NCBI GenBank assembly: GCA_001939145.1
Contig: LSRX01001175.1
Location: 45,975 to 109,974, forward strand
Origin: Symbiodinium microadriaticum
Taxonomy: Eukaryota; Sar; Dinophyceae; Suessiales; Symbiodiniaceae
Direction: 5' to 3'
DNA length: 64,000 nucleotides
In this document: positions 10,475 to 18,857 of the stretch, one piece after another
Position numbering within the stretch: the first letter of the stretch is position 1
How the letters are laid out: each line of letters begins with the position of its first letter
Program-made: the position numbers and the translations under genes
Notes under the pieces: generated by a model
The model's database searches: none
Seen by the model: only the letters and a program-made list of their open reading frames with translations
What the model was told of the DNA's origin: nothing

Positions 10475-11508
10475 CGCAGGAGCGGAGTGGAGAGGACAGA
10501 GAAAAGGGCGCCCAAAGTGGAGAGGCCTCTTGGTCGCCCTTGCGCAGCGCCGCCACGGAGAGCGGCCCCAGGGACTGGGGAAAGGGAGCCGAAGCGGACC
10601 TCGCGCAAGTCTCGGCTCCAGCGCGACCACGACGTCTTCGGCCAAAGGCCTTCGGGTACGCTGCGCCTGCAACCATTCCAGCAGATCCTTGAATTTCTCG
10701 ATCCCTGCTCAGGCACAGCTGGAAACTGTCGAAGCTTAACATGTGGCATCAGCGCCACGGCGTGCGCCCGTGTTTTTTGTTCGCCAGTGAGTTTGCCGTG
10801 TGGTTTGCGGTGCCCTGTCCTTGATTCTTGCCTTTGCACGTCACTCTCAGGCGAAATTTTCAAGTCGTTAAACCTCCCGCTTGGATGCACTGACCGAAGC
10901 TCTTCCGAAACTCGAGCCCGGGAAGGCACTTGGCCCTTCTACGATCTTCTGCGTGCGCATTGCTGGAAAAATGGCCTATAGCATCTGCGATGCCCTGTGG
11001 CTTGATACTTAGACACGGACTCGCGGCTCAGGATTTTGCGTAAGCAACGTGGCATTATGCTAAACTTTAGCTGCACTGGACATCTCGAGAGGACACAACC
11101 ACTCTGTGACAAAACCTGGCAGCATTTTGGCCTTGTCCACCTTCTGCATCTCTCAGGAAGTTGCGGCCAGCGTTCAATACCACTTCCAACCTGAGTTGCT
11201 CAGCCCTCACCAAGATATCCATTCATGGGAGCGGCCAGCAGCGGCATGCTCGGGCATTTCATCCGGAAGGTCTGTTCTCCGTAGCCGGTCTCTGGTTCAG
11301 AGATTACGTGGCGACGAACCAATATATGTCACCCCGGGCTAAGCCTTGAAACGCGTTCGCCCCAGGCGGCTAACTGTACACTGTTCAGGGTTGGGACACG
11401 GATAGGCACTGCCAGATCGACGACCTTTGATCTGCCGCACCTCTTCTTGAAATTGAAAGACTCTAAGACCACCCCTCCCATCATGTGTGGGACGAGGCAG
11501 GTTCTAGA

Positions 11509-12110
11509 TCATGCTGCCGGAACTGATACTTCAGCAGCTTCGACTTTAGCATCGCGCGCATGAGTGCGACCCACGTCGCGGGCCTTCTTCTGCGCTTCAC
11601 GTGCACGCTCCTCGGTGCTGCGAGCTGCCAGCCAACGGTCTCTAGAGACAACCTTGTCTGGAAGGGCACCCGCATTCTTGCTCCCGTGAGATTCGAATTT
11701 GTCGTGGCTGTGCTCGGCATCGAAGCGCTCAGCCTCGTTCACACTGAGATCAAAGTCTGCCTGCTCCGTCTCTTCCAGTGTCGAATGGTCAATGCCGCTC
11801 GCAGCCACCGCCTGCTCATCACGGAAACATGATTCAAGAAGCAGGAATTGACTGCACAACATTTACCCGTACCCTGGTCTCACGTTTAGAACCTGGATGG
11901 CTCCAAGAACACCCCTCTGCATCGTGAACACACGCAGCCTGCTCATAACGGGTCGACGCATCCGCCGCTGCTTTCATGGCGATTTCCAGCTGCGCTTCGG
12001 CTGCTTCCAACTCTGCCTCCGCGACAGCCAGCTGCCTTCCATCCAGGTGCCCCAAGTAGGCTGCCTCGTCAGCCTTGAAGGGAACATCCTTGGAGCTCAA
12101 AGACAACGCA
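11509..12110 (-). pseudogene. Truncated, frame-broken duplicate of the adjacent coiled-coil gene
   Basis: Two minus-strand segments in different frames repeat parts of the neighbouring 296-aa protein. About 11900-12090 encodes a Glu/Ala-rich coiled coil (LAVAEAELEAAEAQLEIA) like residues 30-60 of the neighbour, and 11509-11862 encodes KNAGALPDKVVSRDRWLAAR, matching KNAGALPDKVVSRQRWVAAR there. The frame ends with VSVPAA at 11509, so the neighbour's C-terminal domain is missing. The frame change near 11830-11900 could be an intron instead of a break, in which case this is a shorter, live paralogue. It lies head-to-tail just downstream of the full copy. Confidence 0.5.
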
Positions 12111-12125
12111 TCGCACCAGAGCAAA

Positions 12126-13016
12126 CTAAAACTCCATGCAGATCCAAGCATCGTCCAGCCGTTCCATGTGGCTAACCTTCTTTGCGCGATCCAGCCACTC
12201 TTCGAAGGGAATCTGGTGCACTGTCGGCTTCAGAGTCTCATCCTTGATGAGGCCAGCGAATTCTGCTGCCAACTTTTCATCGATCAAGCCACGCTGCTTC
12301 AGGTCAGAGACAACATCTTCAGGCTTGAAAGTGTAATAATTCTCGCGCCCACAGGTCACGACCTTAAGCAGTGCCTGGCGCTTATCCACGGCCGATGTCT
12401 CGCGGTCGTGCACGGATTTCAGCCGTGCTGCAAGATTCTGAGCTCCGTTCAGGACTGCCTCTGGGCTGGCGCTGGCTGCCGGAGGTCGCGGCGCAGGCGC
12501 AGACTCCTTCGGAGCCGTGGCTTCCACTTCCTGCGACACATAGCCTGCCTCCATCTTGCGATCCCGTTGCCTGTTGCGCATCAGCTCGCGAGCACGCTTG
12601 GCAGACTCCCTGGCTCGCTTTTCGGTGTTGCGTGCAGCCACCCAGCGCTGTCTTGAAACCACCTTATCTGGCAAAGCACCTGCGTTCTTAGGTTCCCTCA
12701 GCAGGTGCTTGTGATGCTGGTGCTTGTGATCCTCTGGTGGCAGGGCCTCTGCCTCATCGATAGGATGATCCTCTGATGGCCGAATGTGAGGACTGTGCTT
12801 GGCTTCGGCGGGCTTGTCTTTTCCCTCCTCGAGCTTCCTCGCCAACCGTTGGCGGGCATGCTGGTATCGAACCTCTGCCTGCTCCATTTGAGCTTCCATT
12901 GCGTTCAAGTCAGCTTCGATGACATCCAACAGCACATCGTTCTGCTTGAGCTTTTGGTCCTCCTGGTCCTGCTTCTGAGCAACCTCAGACCAGACCGCTG
13001 CATCTGTCTCCGCCAT
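12126..13016 (-). CDS. Unknown 296-aa coiled-coil protein
   Basis: I do not recognise the family. Seen: a single uninterrupted frame from ATG at 13016 to a stop at 12126. Residues about 8-65 are a charged coiled coil (Lys/Gln/Glu-rich). Residues about 97-108 are His-rich (EDHKHQHHKHLL). A basic segment KNAGALPDKVVSRQRWVAAR with the following Arg/Lys-rich helix covers about 112-150, then a Pro/Ala-rich linker at about 165-190. A folded-looking C-terminal part at about 200-296 contains YYTFKPEDVVSDLKQRGLID and an EEWLDRAKK helix. The basic segment is the part kept in the duplicate downstream, suggesting it matters. No signal peptide or membrane segment. Intronless, like the tubulin and atpC genes here. 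Function unknown. Confidence 0.65.
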   Translation of the reverse strand: MAETDAAVWSEVAQKQDQEDQKLKQNDVLLDVIEADLNAMEAQMEQAEVRYQHARQRLARKLEEGKDKPAEAKHSPHIRPSEDHPIDEAEALPPEDHKHQHHKHLLREPKNAGALPDKVVSRQRWVAARNTEKRARESAKRARELMRNRQRDRKMEAGYVSQEVEATAPKESAPAPRPPAASASPEAVLNGAQNLAARLKSVHDRETSAVDKRQALLKVVTCGRENYYTFKPEDVVSDLKQRGLIDEKLAAEFAGLIKDETLKPTVHQIPFEEWLDRAKKVSHMERLDDAWICMEF

Positions 13017-13402
13017 CTGAGCTCAACCTGCCGCTGAACAAACGGAGTGCTCGATCCCAAACTGAGTCTTTGAGCAGTCACGGCAGATGCAATCCGACGA
13101 GAGATTCCCCCTGTCTAGCCACGCGACGCGCAGTCTGTGAGTTGCAAGGCTCGTGCTCCTTCTTCAAAGGCGTGCAGCCTTCCAGTTCATCGCCCACTTG
13201 AGCGATGAGGTCCTTGCAAGACGCAAGCGGTCTGACTCTATCCCAAGGCCCCTTGACAGGGCTGAAGCGTTCTCCTCAGCCACATCGGAGGTGGCTCGGA
13301 AACCAACCTCGTCTTGTCGGTCCCCCAAAAGAAAGTTAGATGCCTATTTAGGCGTTTGGCACCACCCAACCCCCACCGTAGGATAAAAGTCTATCTTAAG
13401 AC

Positions 13403-13860
13403 TAGAAGACAAGTGGCCCGAAAGCATCATGTGCGAAGAGTTTAGCGCTATGTAAAGTCATAGAGTCAGGTACATAAAGTCATAGAGTCAAGTGCACAGT
13501 TTGAGTACACAGAATCTAGTGCATAGAGTCATAGTGTCACAGAGTCACGTGCATAGAATCATCAAGTACTTGACTCGATGTACTTCACTCTGATGTACTT
13601 CACGCTGTGTACTATGCACTTGACTCGATGCACTTCACTCGATGTACTTCACTCAGATGTACTTCACTCTGTGAAATATGCACTTGACTCGATGCACATC
13701 ACTCGATGTACTTCACTCTGATGTACTTCACTCTGTGTACTATACTCTGTGCACTATGCTCTGTACACTTGACTCTGCCTGCATAGTACTCTGTGTACTT
13801 GATCCCATGTACTTCTCTAAAGGGCTTCGCACGGAACAACCCTTCGCGATGCTTTCGGGA
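13403..13860 (-). repeat. Composite inverted-repeat element, copy A (short form)
   Basis: Bounded by imperfect inverted ends. On the plus strand the left end reads AGAAGACAAGTGGCCCGAAA then GCATCATGTGCGAAG. The right end is the reverse complement of a CCCGAAAGCATCGCGAAGGG sequence. The interior is a degenerate array of TACTTCACTCGATG-type units, opposite in strand to copy B near 28-29 kb, with which it shares both ends and more than 100 bases inside each end. No coding capacity. Confidence 0.7.
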
Positions 13861-14270
13861 AAACCCTAAACCCCTAAACCCTAAACTCCTAAACCCTAAA
13901 CCCTAAGATTATGCCTCTGGGCCTCCAAACTCGAAAAGACCCCGGCCCGGTAAACCCCTGAAACCCAAGCCCAAAGCCTTAAACCTCGAAGCCTCTCAGT
14001 CTAACCCAAGCCCGGTTAGAGGTTTAGGGTTTGGGGTTTAGGGTGTAGCGTTTAGGATCTTTGATTAAATCTTGAGAGCTTCACTTAGTGACAAAAAGGG
14101 GCCGCCCCGGTAAACGTAAGCTCTAAAGCCCACCCTAAACCCTAAGCCTAAAACACAAGCCACACACTTCCAAGTGAAGCCCTAAACCCAACGTTCTTCA
14201 TGCACTTAAACCCTACCTAGGCCCTAAACCCGAAGTTCCAAACCTTAAACCTACCACCCAGGTACAACCG
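13860..14270. repeat. Interstitial CCCTAAA telomere-like block
   Basis: Starts with several perfect CCCTAAA units (13861-13910) and decays into degenerate CCTAAACCC/TTTAGGG segments of both orientations. TTTAGGG is the known plant and dinoflagellate telomere unit. Because orientation switches inside the block it is not a simple chromosome-end remnant. Confidence 0.65.
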
Positions 14271-14275
14271 GTCAT

Positions 14276-14540
14276 GTACTTGACTCTATGTTTATCGTGA
14301 CTCTATGTTTATCATCTATTATCATCTATGTACTTCTCTCGATGGCTTCGTACAGACGTACTAGGTTGCGCGGGAACCCTAAAAGTAGCAACTTTACCTC
14401 GCGTTCGTACACTCGACCACCAATCCGCGCAAAGGGTTGCGCGGGAACCCTGCGGGAACCCTAGAAGTTGCAACTTTACCTCGCGTTCGTACACTCGACC
14501 ACGCCAATCACAGCAAAGGGTTGCGCGGCCCATCACCGTT
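14276..14540 (-). repeat. Composite element module: GCGAGGTAAAGTTGC repeats
   Basis: Two units (minus strand) of a sequence containing GAACGCGAGGTAAAGTTGC, followed by a single-copy signature GCGCAACCTAGTACGTCTGT and then GATAAACATAGAGTC repeats. The same order occurs on the plus strand at about 28820-29060. It abuts the broken end of the retrotransposon fragment. Confidence 0.65.
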
Positions 14541-14589
14541 GTTGAAGTAGTCGAGCAAGATGGACGCTTTCTTCTTTCGCAGCGGGGTT

Positions 14590-15000
14590 GCTAAGAAGCG
14601 CAGGGCACATCGATCCTTCGCCCCCAAGAACGTCTGCGGCGAAAGTTCCGTCCGCCCCGGCAAAGCCCAGCGGGATGTGCACCTCGCCCAATGTGGCCTC
14701 GGGCTGACCACTGATACCGCTGACGGAGTTCTGCTTCTCCCGGCACCAGGAGACGTCAGCGGGGCCTCGAGGAAGGCAGTTCTCAACGATGTCCCGAAGA
14801 GTCTCGCTGGCCCCTGGGTCCACTAGTAGACCCCGACGCTTCTCGCCCATCACCGTGCGGTAATTCAGGTAGTCGCTGTAGAGCGCCGTGGGAAAGTTGA
14901 GGGTCAGCTTGCGAGATGCCGCCGACGACGATGCCCCAGAGGTCGTGTTCTGCTCATCCTCCTCGGTAGCGATTCCTCGGTCGCCTTCGACCTCGTCAAA
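14590..15000 (-). pseudogene. Retropepsin (aspartic protease) fragment of the retrotransposon
   Basis: In a different frame from gag, the minus strand encodes GLLVDPGASETLRDIVENCL, where D-P-G-A-S replaces the usual D-S/T-G-A active site, and ends with CPALLSNPAA before running into the repeat module at about 14540. No reverse transcriptase, RNase H or integrase follows, so the element is 3'-truncated. The frame change relative to gag may be a programmed shift or decay. Confidence 0.6.
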
Positions 15001-16322
15001 TTGATCACCGAACCCTCGTCCTGGTCCAGCCTGAAGTGCACCGTCTTCACCGGCTTCGCACGGGCCGACATCTCGCCAAAGCTCTGGGACAGCGTCTTGG
15101 CCGCGTAGCCATGATAGCCTGGCCCTCTTTTGCCCCAGCCAGGCCGCTTTCCAGAGCCTTTCCATCCAAAGCTCGGTTTCTTGCCGTAGCCGTAGCCTTT
15201 CCAGCCCTTGGAGTTGAACTTGCCACGGTCCTTGAAGGATCCCTTCGGAGACTTCCCATGACCAGAGCCTTGTCCGACCGGGCATGAAGAGGAGGAGCGC
15301 CAGCGGGACCCACATATAGAGCAGCTGAAGCCCTTGCCTTTGCCCTTGCCTTTCACTGGGTATGACTGTGCTTCGGACTCGTTCACGGACTCGGCAGGAT
15401 CGGCACTCTCGGGGTCGCCGTCTTCTGGCCATTCGCCGTAATACTGTTCCTCCTCGGTCTGCTGCCAGTTCTCGGTCGGCTCGTCATAGAAGTCCTGGTA
15501 GGGCTCCTCCGTCCACGTGTCCTCGTAGTAGGCCTCACTTTCATCCACCCAGGACCAGCCGTCGTCATACCAGTCCCAGCCATTGTTTTGGTATGCCTCG
15601 TCGTCCTGGAAGAAGGAGGCATCGTTTCCAATATCGTCCTTCTTCGTTATCAAGCGAAGAGCCAGCGTCCTTGTATCCTGGAAACGCCTCAGGTCGCCCT
15701 GGAGCTGGAGCTTGATATCTTCGGTGAACTTTTGGGGCAATGCTGACCCCCTGAAGAACAAGTAGAACTTCGCCACATCGTTCAGCTCCAGCCCCGCTTT
15801 TGTCTGCGCCTCTTCCAATCTAAAATCCCACTCCACACTGTACTCCTGGAAGGAAAGCTTGTTGCCAGAGCCCCGGCGAAACTCAAAGAAATCTTCGATC
15901 GATCTGTTCACGACTTCCTGGTCGCTGAGGCCAAAAGCTTCCTTCAAGGAGTTGCACAAAGCTTGCACTCCGGAGGGGATGCTGTTCTGCAGGATGACCC
16001 GAGGATCATTCGGGTCTCGAACCTCGTCCACCGACAAGCGCACCAAGGCGGCACTCCCGACGTCGTAGGTGCCGTCGGGCTTGATAAGGCGCAGATTCAT
16101 TCCCTGCCGCTGAGCTTTCCCCTGCAATCTCCCACCCACCATAGGACCAACCAAAGTGTCGTCCCCTTTGAACAACCTGTACCAAAGCTTCAGCCTCTCG
16201 AAGTACAGGCGCAAAGGGTAGTACGGAATCCCTGGGCACCACCAAGGAAGAACATCCTTTCTGAACTCATGCAGCGGGATGCCGCCTGAGCCACTTGGTC
16301 CATGATGACCGGGCTCGCTCAT
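14904..16322 (-). CDS. Retrotransposon Gag-like protein (dinoflagellate copia/gypsy style)
   Basis: 472 aa. Seen: a helical capsid-like region at about 100-230; an acidic aromatic stretch rich in Asp, Trp and Tyr at about 236-305; then a KGKGKGKG nucleic-acid-binding tract at 324-331 and a Cys cluster at C334, C337 and C347 that resembles a reduced zinc knuckle; then a Gly/Lys/Trp-rich basic tail at about 350-410. This order (capsid, knuckle, basic tail, followed by protease) is that of LTR-element gag. The frame stays open a little 5' of the chosen ATG, so the start is uncertain. Same strand as the surrounding genes. It could be expressed as gag alone, but with its pol missing it cannot move by itself. 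Confidence 0.65.
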   Translation of the reverse strand: MSEPGHHGPSGSGGIPLHEFRKDVLPWWCPGIPYYPLRLYFERLKLWYRLFKGDDTLVGPMVGGRLQGKAQRQGMNLRLIKPDGTYDVGSAALVRLSVDEVRDPNDPRVILQNSIPSGVQALCNSLKEAFGLSDQEVVNRSIEDFFEFRRGSGNKLSFQEYSVEWDFRLEEAQTKAGLELNDVAKFYLFFRGSALPQKFTEDIKLQLQGDLRRFQDTRTLALRLITKKDDIGNDASFFQDDEAYQNNGWDWYDDGWSWVDESEAYYEDTWTEEPYQDFYDEPTENWQQTEEEQYYGEWPEDGDPESADPAESVNESEAQSYPVKGKGKGKGFSCSICGSRWRSSSSCPVGQGSGHGKSPKGSFKDRGKFNSKGWKGYGYGKKPSFGWKGSGKRPGWGKRGPGYHGYAAKTLSQSFGEMSARAKPVKTVHFRLDQDEGSVINLTRSKATEESLPRRMSRTRPLGHRRRRHLAS

Positions 16323-16881
16323 ACTGTCCTCAGCAGGAGTCAGCAGCTGCCAGGGCCGAGGGCTCTCGGCGACTAGGGCAATCGGGAAATCCTCCTTCTT
16401 GGCGCACGCACCGTGGAAAAACTCAAGGGCCTCGTAGAAATCCGGAAGGCCGCCCTGGGAGAAATTAAAAGAGGTCTCGAAGCTCCGAATTGGGTACTCG
16501 AAAACACAAGGAGAAATGAAGAGGTCGTGGTGCTCGTAGTGCGTGTAGGTCGTGGGTGAGCTCGCCTGCAGACTGCCCGGCGGCTCTCGAATTTGCTTTC
16601 TGGCTGCTGGGTACTGCGATACCCGTGGTGAGGATTGACAGCCAGCCGTACACGAAGACGAAGGTTTGGATCGTGTTGCCGGAGGGGTTCACGACGCGGC
16701 TGCTGCACTATGCAACGCGAGAGGTTTCCCTCTCCGGCAGTCAGGCGTATGGATTTACGCTAAGAGCCTTGGTAGGCTCCGCTACCAAACTTGGATGATG
16801 TCTTTTCACTCGGGCCCAAGCCGGCTGTCAATCGGAGATACGTTTGACCTATACACTATACACACCAAATCTTCACTGTTT

Positions 16882-16927
16882 TAATGTAATTATAATACAT
16901 AAGCAGTAGTATATTATAATTACATTA
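16882..16927. repeat. Perfect 16-bp AT-rich inverted repeat (hairpin, 14-base loop)
   Basis: TAATGTAATTATAATA at 16882-16897 is exactly complementary to 16912-16927. It is a conspicuously AT-rich island in otherwise balanced DNA and is followed by a degenerate CCCTAAA tract. It could be a cruciform-forming site, the tip of a MITE, or a terminator-like structure; nothing distinguishes these. Confidence 0.7.
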
Positions 16928-18115
16928 GAGTTACAACCCTTAACCCTAAACCCTGAACCAAATTCTATGAGGAACCCCTCGCCTATTTTCGGGCTATGGC
17001 ACCTAGGTAGATACGGGTATTATTCCTAAGATTGTAGTGTAGGGTTGGGATGGTGGATGTTACAGGGGGTGGGGCTGGTGGTGCCAATAGCCGAAAATAG
17101 GCAAGGAGGGTCCGAACTAAGAAATCCCTTTTGCACAGACTTCTTTTAGAAGCTTGGCCCCGCTCTGTTTGCCGATGCTTGCGCGGTGGCACATTCACAA
17201 ATGCCTCCAGACACATGCAAAAACAATGATACCTCGGAGCTACATGTAGCAAGGTGCCTGGGACCACCCAGGCCGCCAGAAGCACAAGCCTCGCTGACAA
17301 GACACTGCTTCTACTTACATCTGGCGCCCGAAACCTGCCTGGGAGAGCGAGCAGAGCGAGCAGAAGCCACGCACGCCTTCTCCACATGGCGTCGCATTCT
17401 CAGGGGACTCTGAAACGTCTTGCTTGGGCTGAAGGAAGGCATGCAGCCAAGACTATGCTGCTATGCTCTGTGCAGCACAGGCTCAGTAACAGTCTTGCCT
17501 TCGAGCAGTTATGAAACTGCGTGCAGGCATCATAATTGTTATGAATGTCCTCTAGGAGAAACCAAGAGCAACTCGTAGCAGGCTCACACACCGCCGTGAC
17601 GGATGAGAAAAAAGCGATGCAAGTGTTTGCTACTCGTCTGTTGTGAGTTGGCCTATCGCCTTCTCCATCAACCACCAACAACTGAACTTGACCTAGAAAA
17701 CAAGGATGACTCGCAAATTGCAAGGTATGACTCCTGGCGAAACCGCCAAAAAACTGCTACATCATCTATATCACAGGTGTGGCCCGGCATCCCTCACATG
17801 ACCTCAAAATTATAAGAGTGCGGATTACAGTTTTCTCCGCTTTTTGCCGAAGCACCGCCTGTGTGAACCTGAGCAGTGAGGATGTGAGACTGCAAGAGCT
17901 CATTGCTTGTGTATGCACACATAAGTAAACTTCTTTCAGGTCTAGATAGTGACAAATCACGGAAAGTCTGTTAGAACGACCGATCGAAACAGCAGGACAT
18001 CAGCACTTTTTTGCCGCGCAAGCAAGTTTCGTACCAGGCGGCGTTCCGAATCCCTGGTCTTAGACTAGACGCAGCTCCGTTGAGGGTTAGACACAGCTCA
18101 TTCTTTCATTGAGCT

Positions 18116-18590
18116 TCAGGCCTCCCTCCTTAGTTCAGCCTCGCTGGCGTCACTTCGCAGCCGGGCTGCCTCTGTGCGGAGATCCTTGACGGCGGCAGCC
18201 AACGCCTGTCAACAGTCAGACTGCAGCAAACGCGACCTTCCCCGGCCCCAGAGGAGAGTCAAAGCCCGCAAGCCGACATCGAAACACTGAGCAACTTATC
18301 GGAATTTTCGTGCATGGCCAAGAATGACAATCCGTGGAACACACAGAGCCTCCGGATTGACTCCGAGCTCACACAGGCCGACCAGGGCCTCCAGAGACTC
18401 CTGGAAAGCAAGGAGAGCCAGATTCCGGTGATTGAAACAAGCTCTCCTTGTTCAAACCGGTATTGAGGAGCGTAGATATCTCGTACAGGATGTCCATGGT
18501 CTTCGACAAGAGCGCATTCAAGCTCGGTGCTTCTTTGAACAAGGGGACCTCTTTGCGATCCAGTTCTTGAGCATCCTCCCTGGAGGCCAT
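18116..18590 (-). CDS. MZT1: MOZART1 (mitotic-spindle organizing protein 1), three exons
   Basis: Small gamma-tubulin-complex adaptor that helps recruit and activate microtubule nucleation at spindle poles. Exons 18447-18590, 18350-18400 and 18116-18205 give 94 aa in one frame. Exon 1 carries SKTMDILYEISTLLNTGLNK, exon 2 LCELGVNPE, and exon 3 LAAAVKDLRTEAARL, together the hallmark 'EISxxLNTGL...CExGxNPEAL...VxELR' core, with a length typical for the family. The intron 1 donor is GA and the intron 2 donor is GC; both end AG|G, and each acceptor repeats the donor-side bases (GAG...GAG, GC...GC), as in other dinoflagellate genes. It lies 267 bp downstream of the alpha-tubulin-like gene on the same strand. 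The N-terminal 20 residues are divergent. Confidence 0.88.
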
Positions 18591-18857
18591 CGCCGGAGAC
18601 GCGTCCGCTGCGCGTCACCCTCACCCCGTGGCGATTAAGTGCCTCGTCTGAGCCCCAACAAATCACACAAGCGTAAAGCCACGCTCTCAGAAAGCCGTGC
18701 CACCTGCAACACACATGGCAGCAAGATCTCATGCGAGCTGGTGGTCTCAACGCCGGTTTTGCATCGGCTGCTCTAAAACTTGTGAAAGCAGTGAAACTCG
18801 TAAGGTACACTCTGCCCCGTCCTGTTGTCGACTGGAGCAGGACAACCTAGAAGGCGT

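Larger units (their letters stand above)
14540..16400 (-). mobile_element. LTR-retrotransposon fragment (gag plus partial protease)
   Basis: Contains gag and the start of protease in the expected order on the minus strand. The 3' part is lost at the junction with the composite repeat near 14540-14590. I could not define an LTR at the 5' side: 16.4-16.85 kb has frames open on both strands but no matching repeat within the window. Confidence 0.6.
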
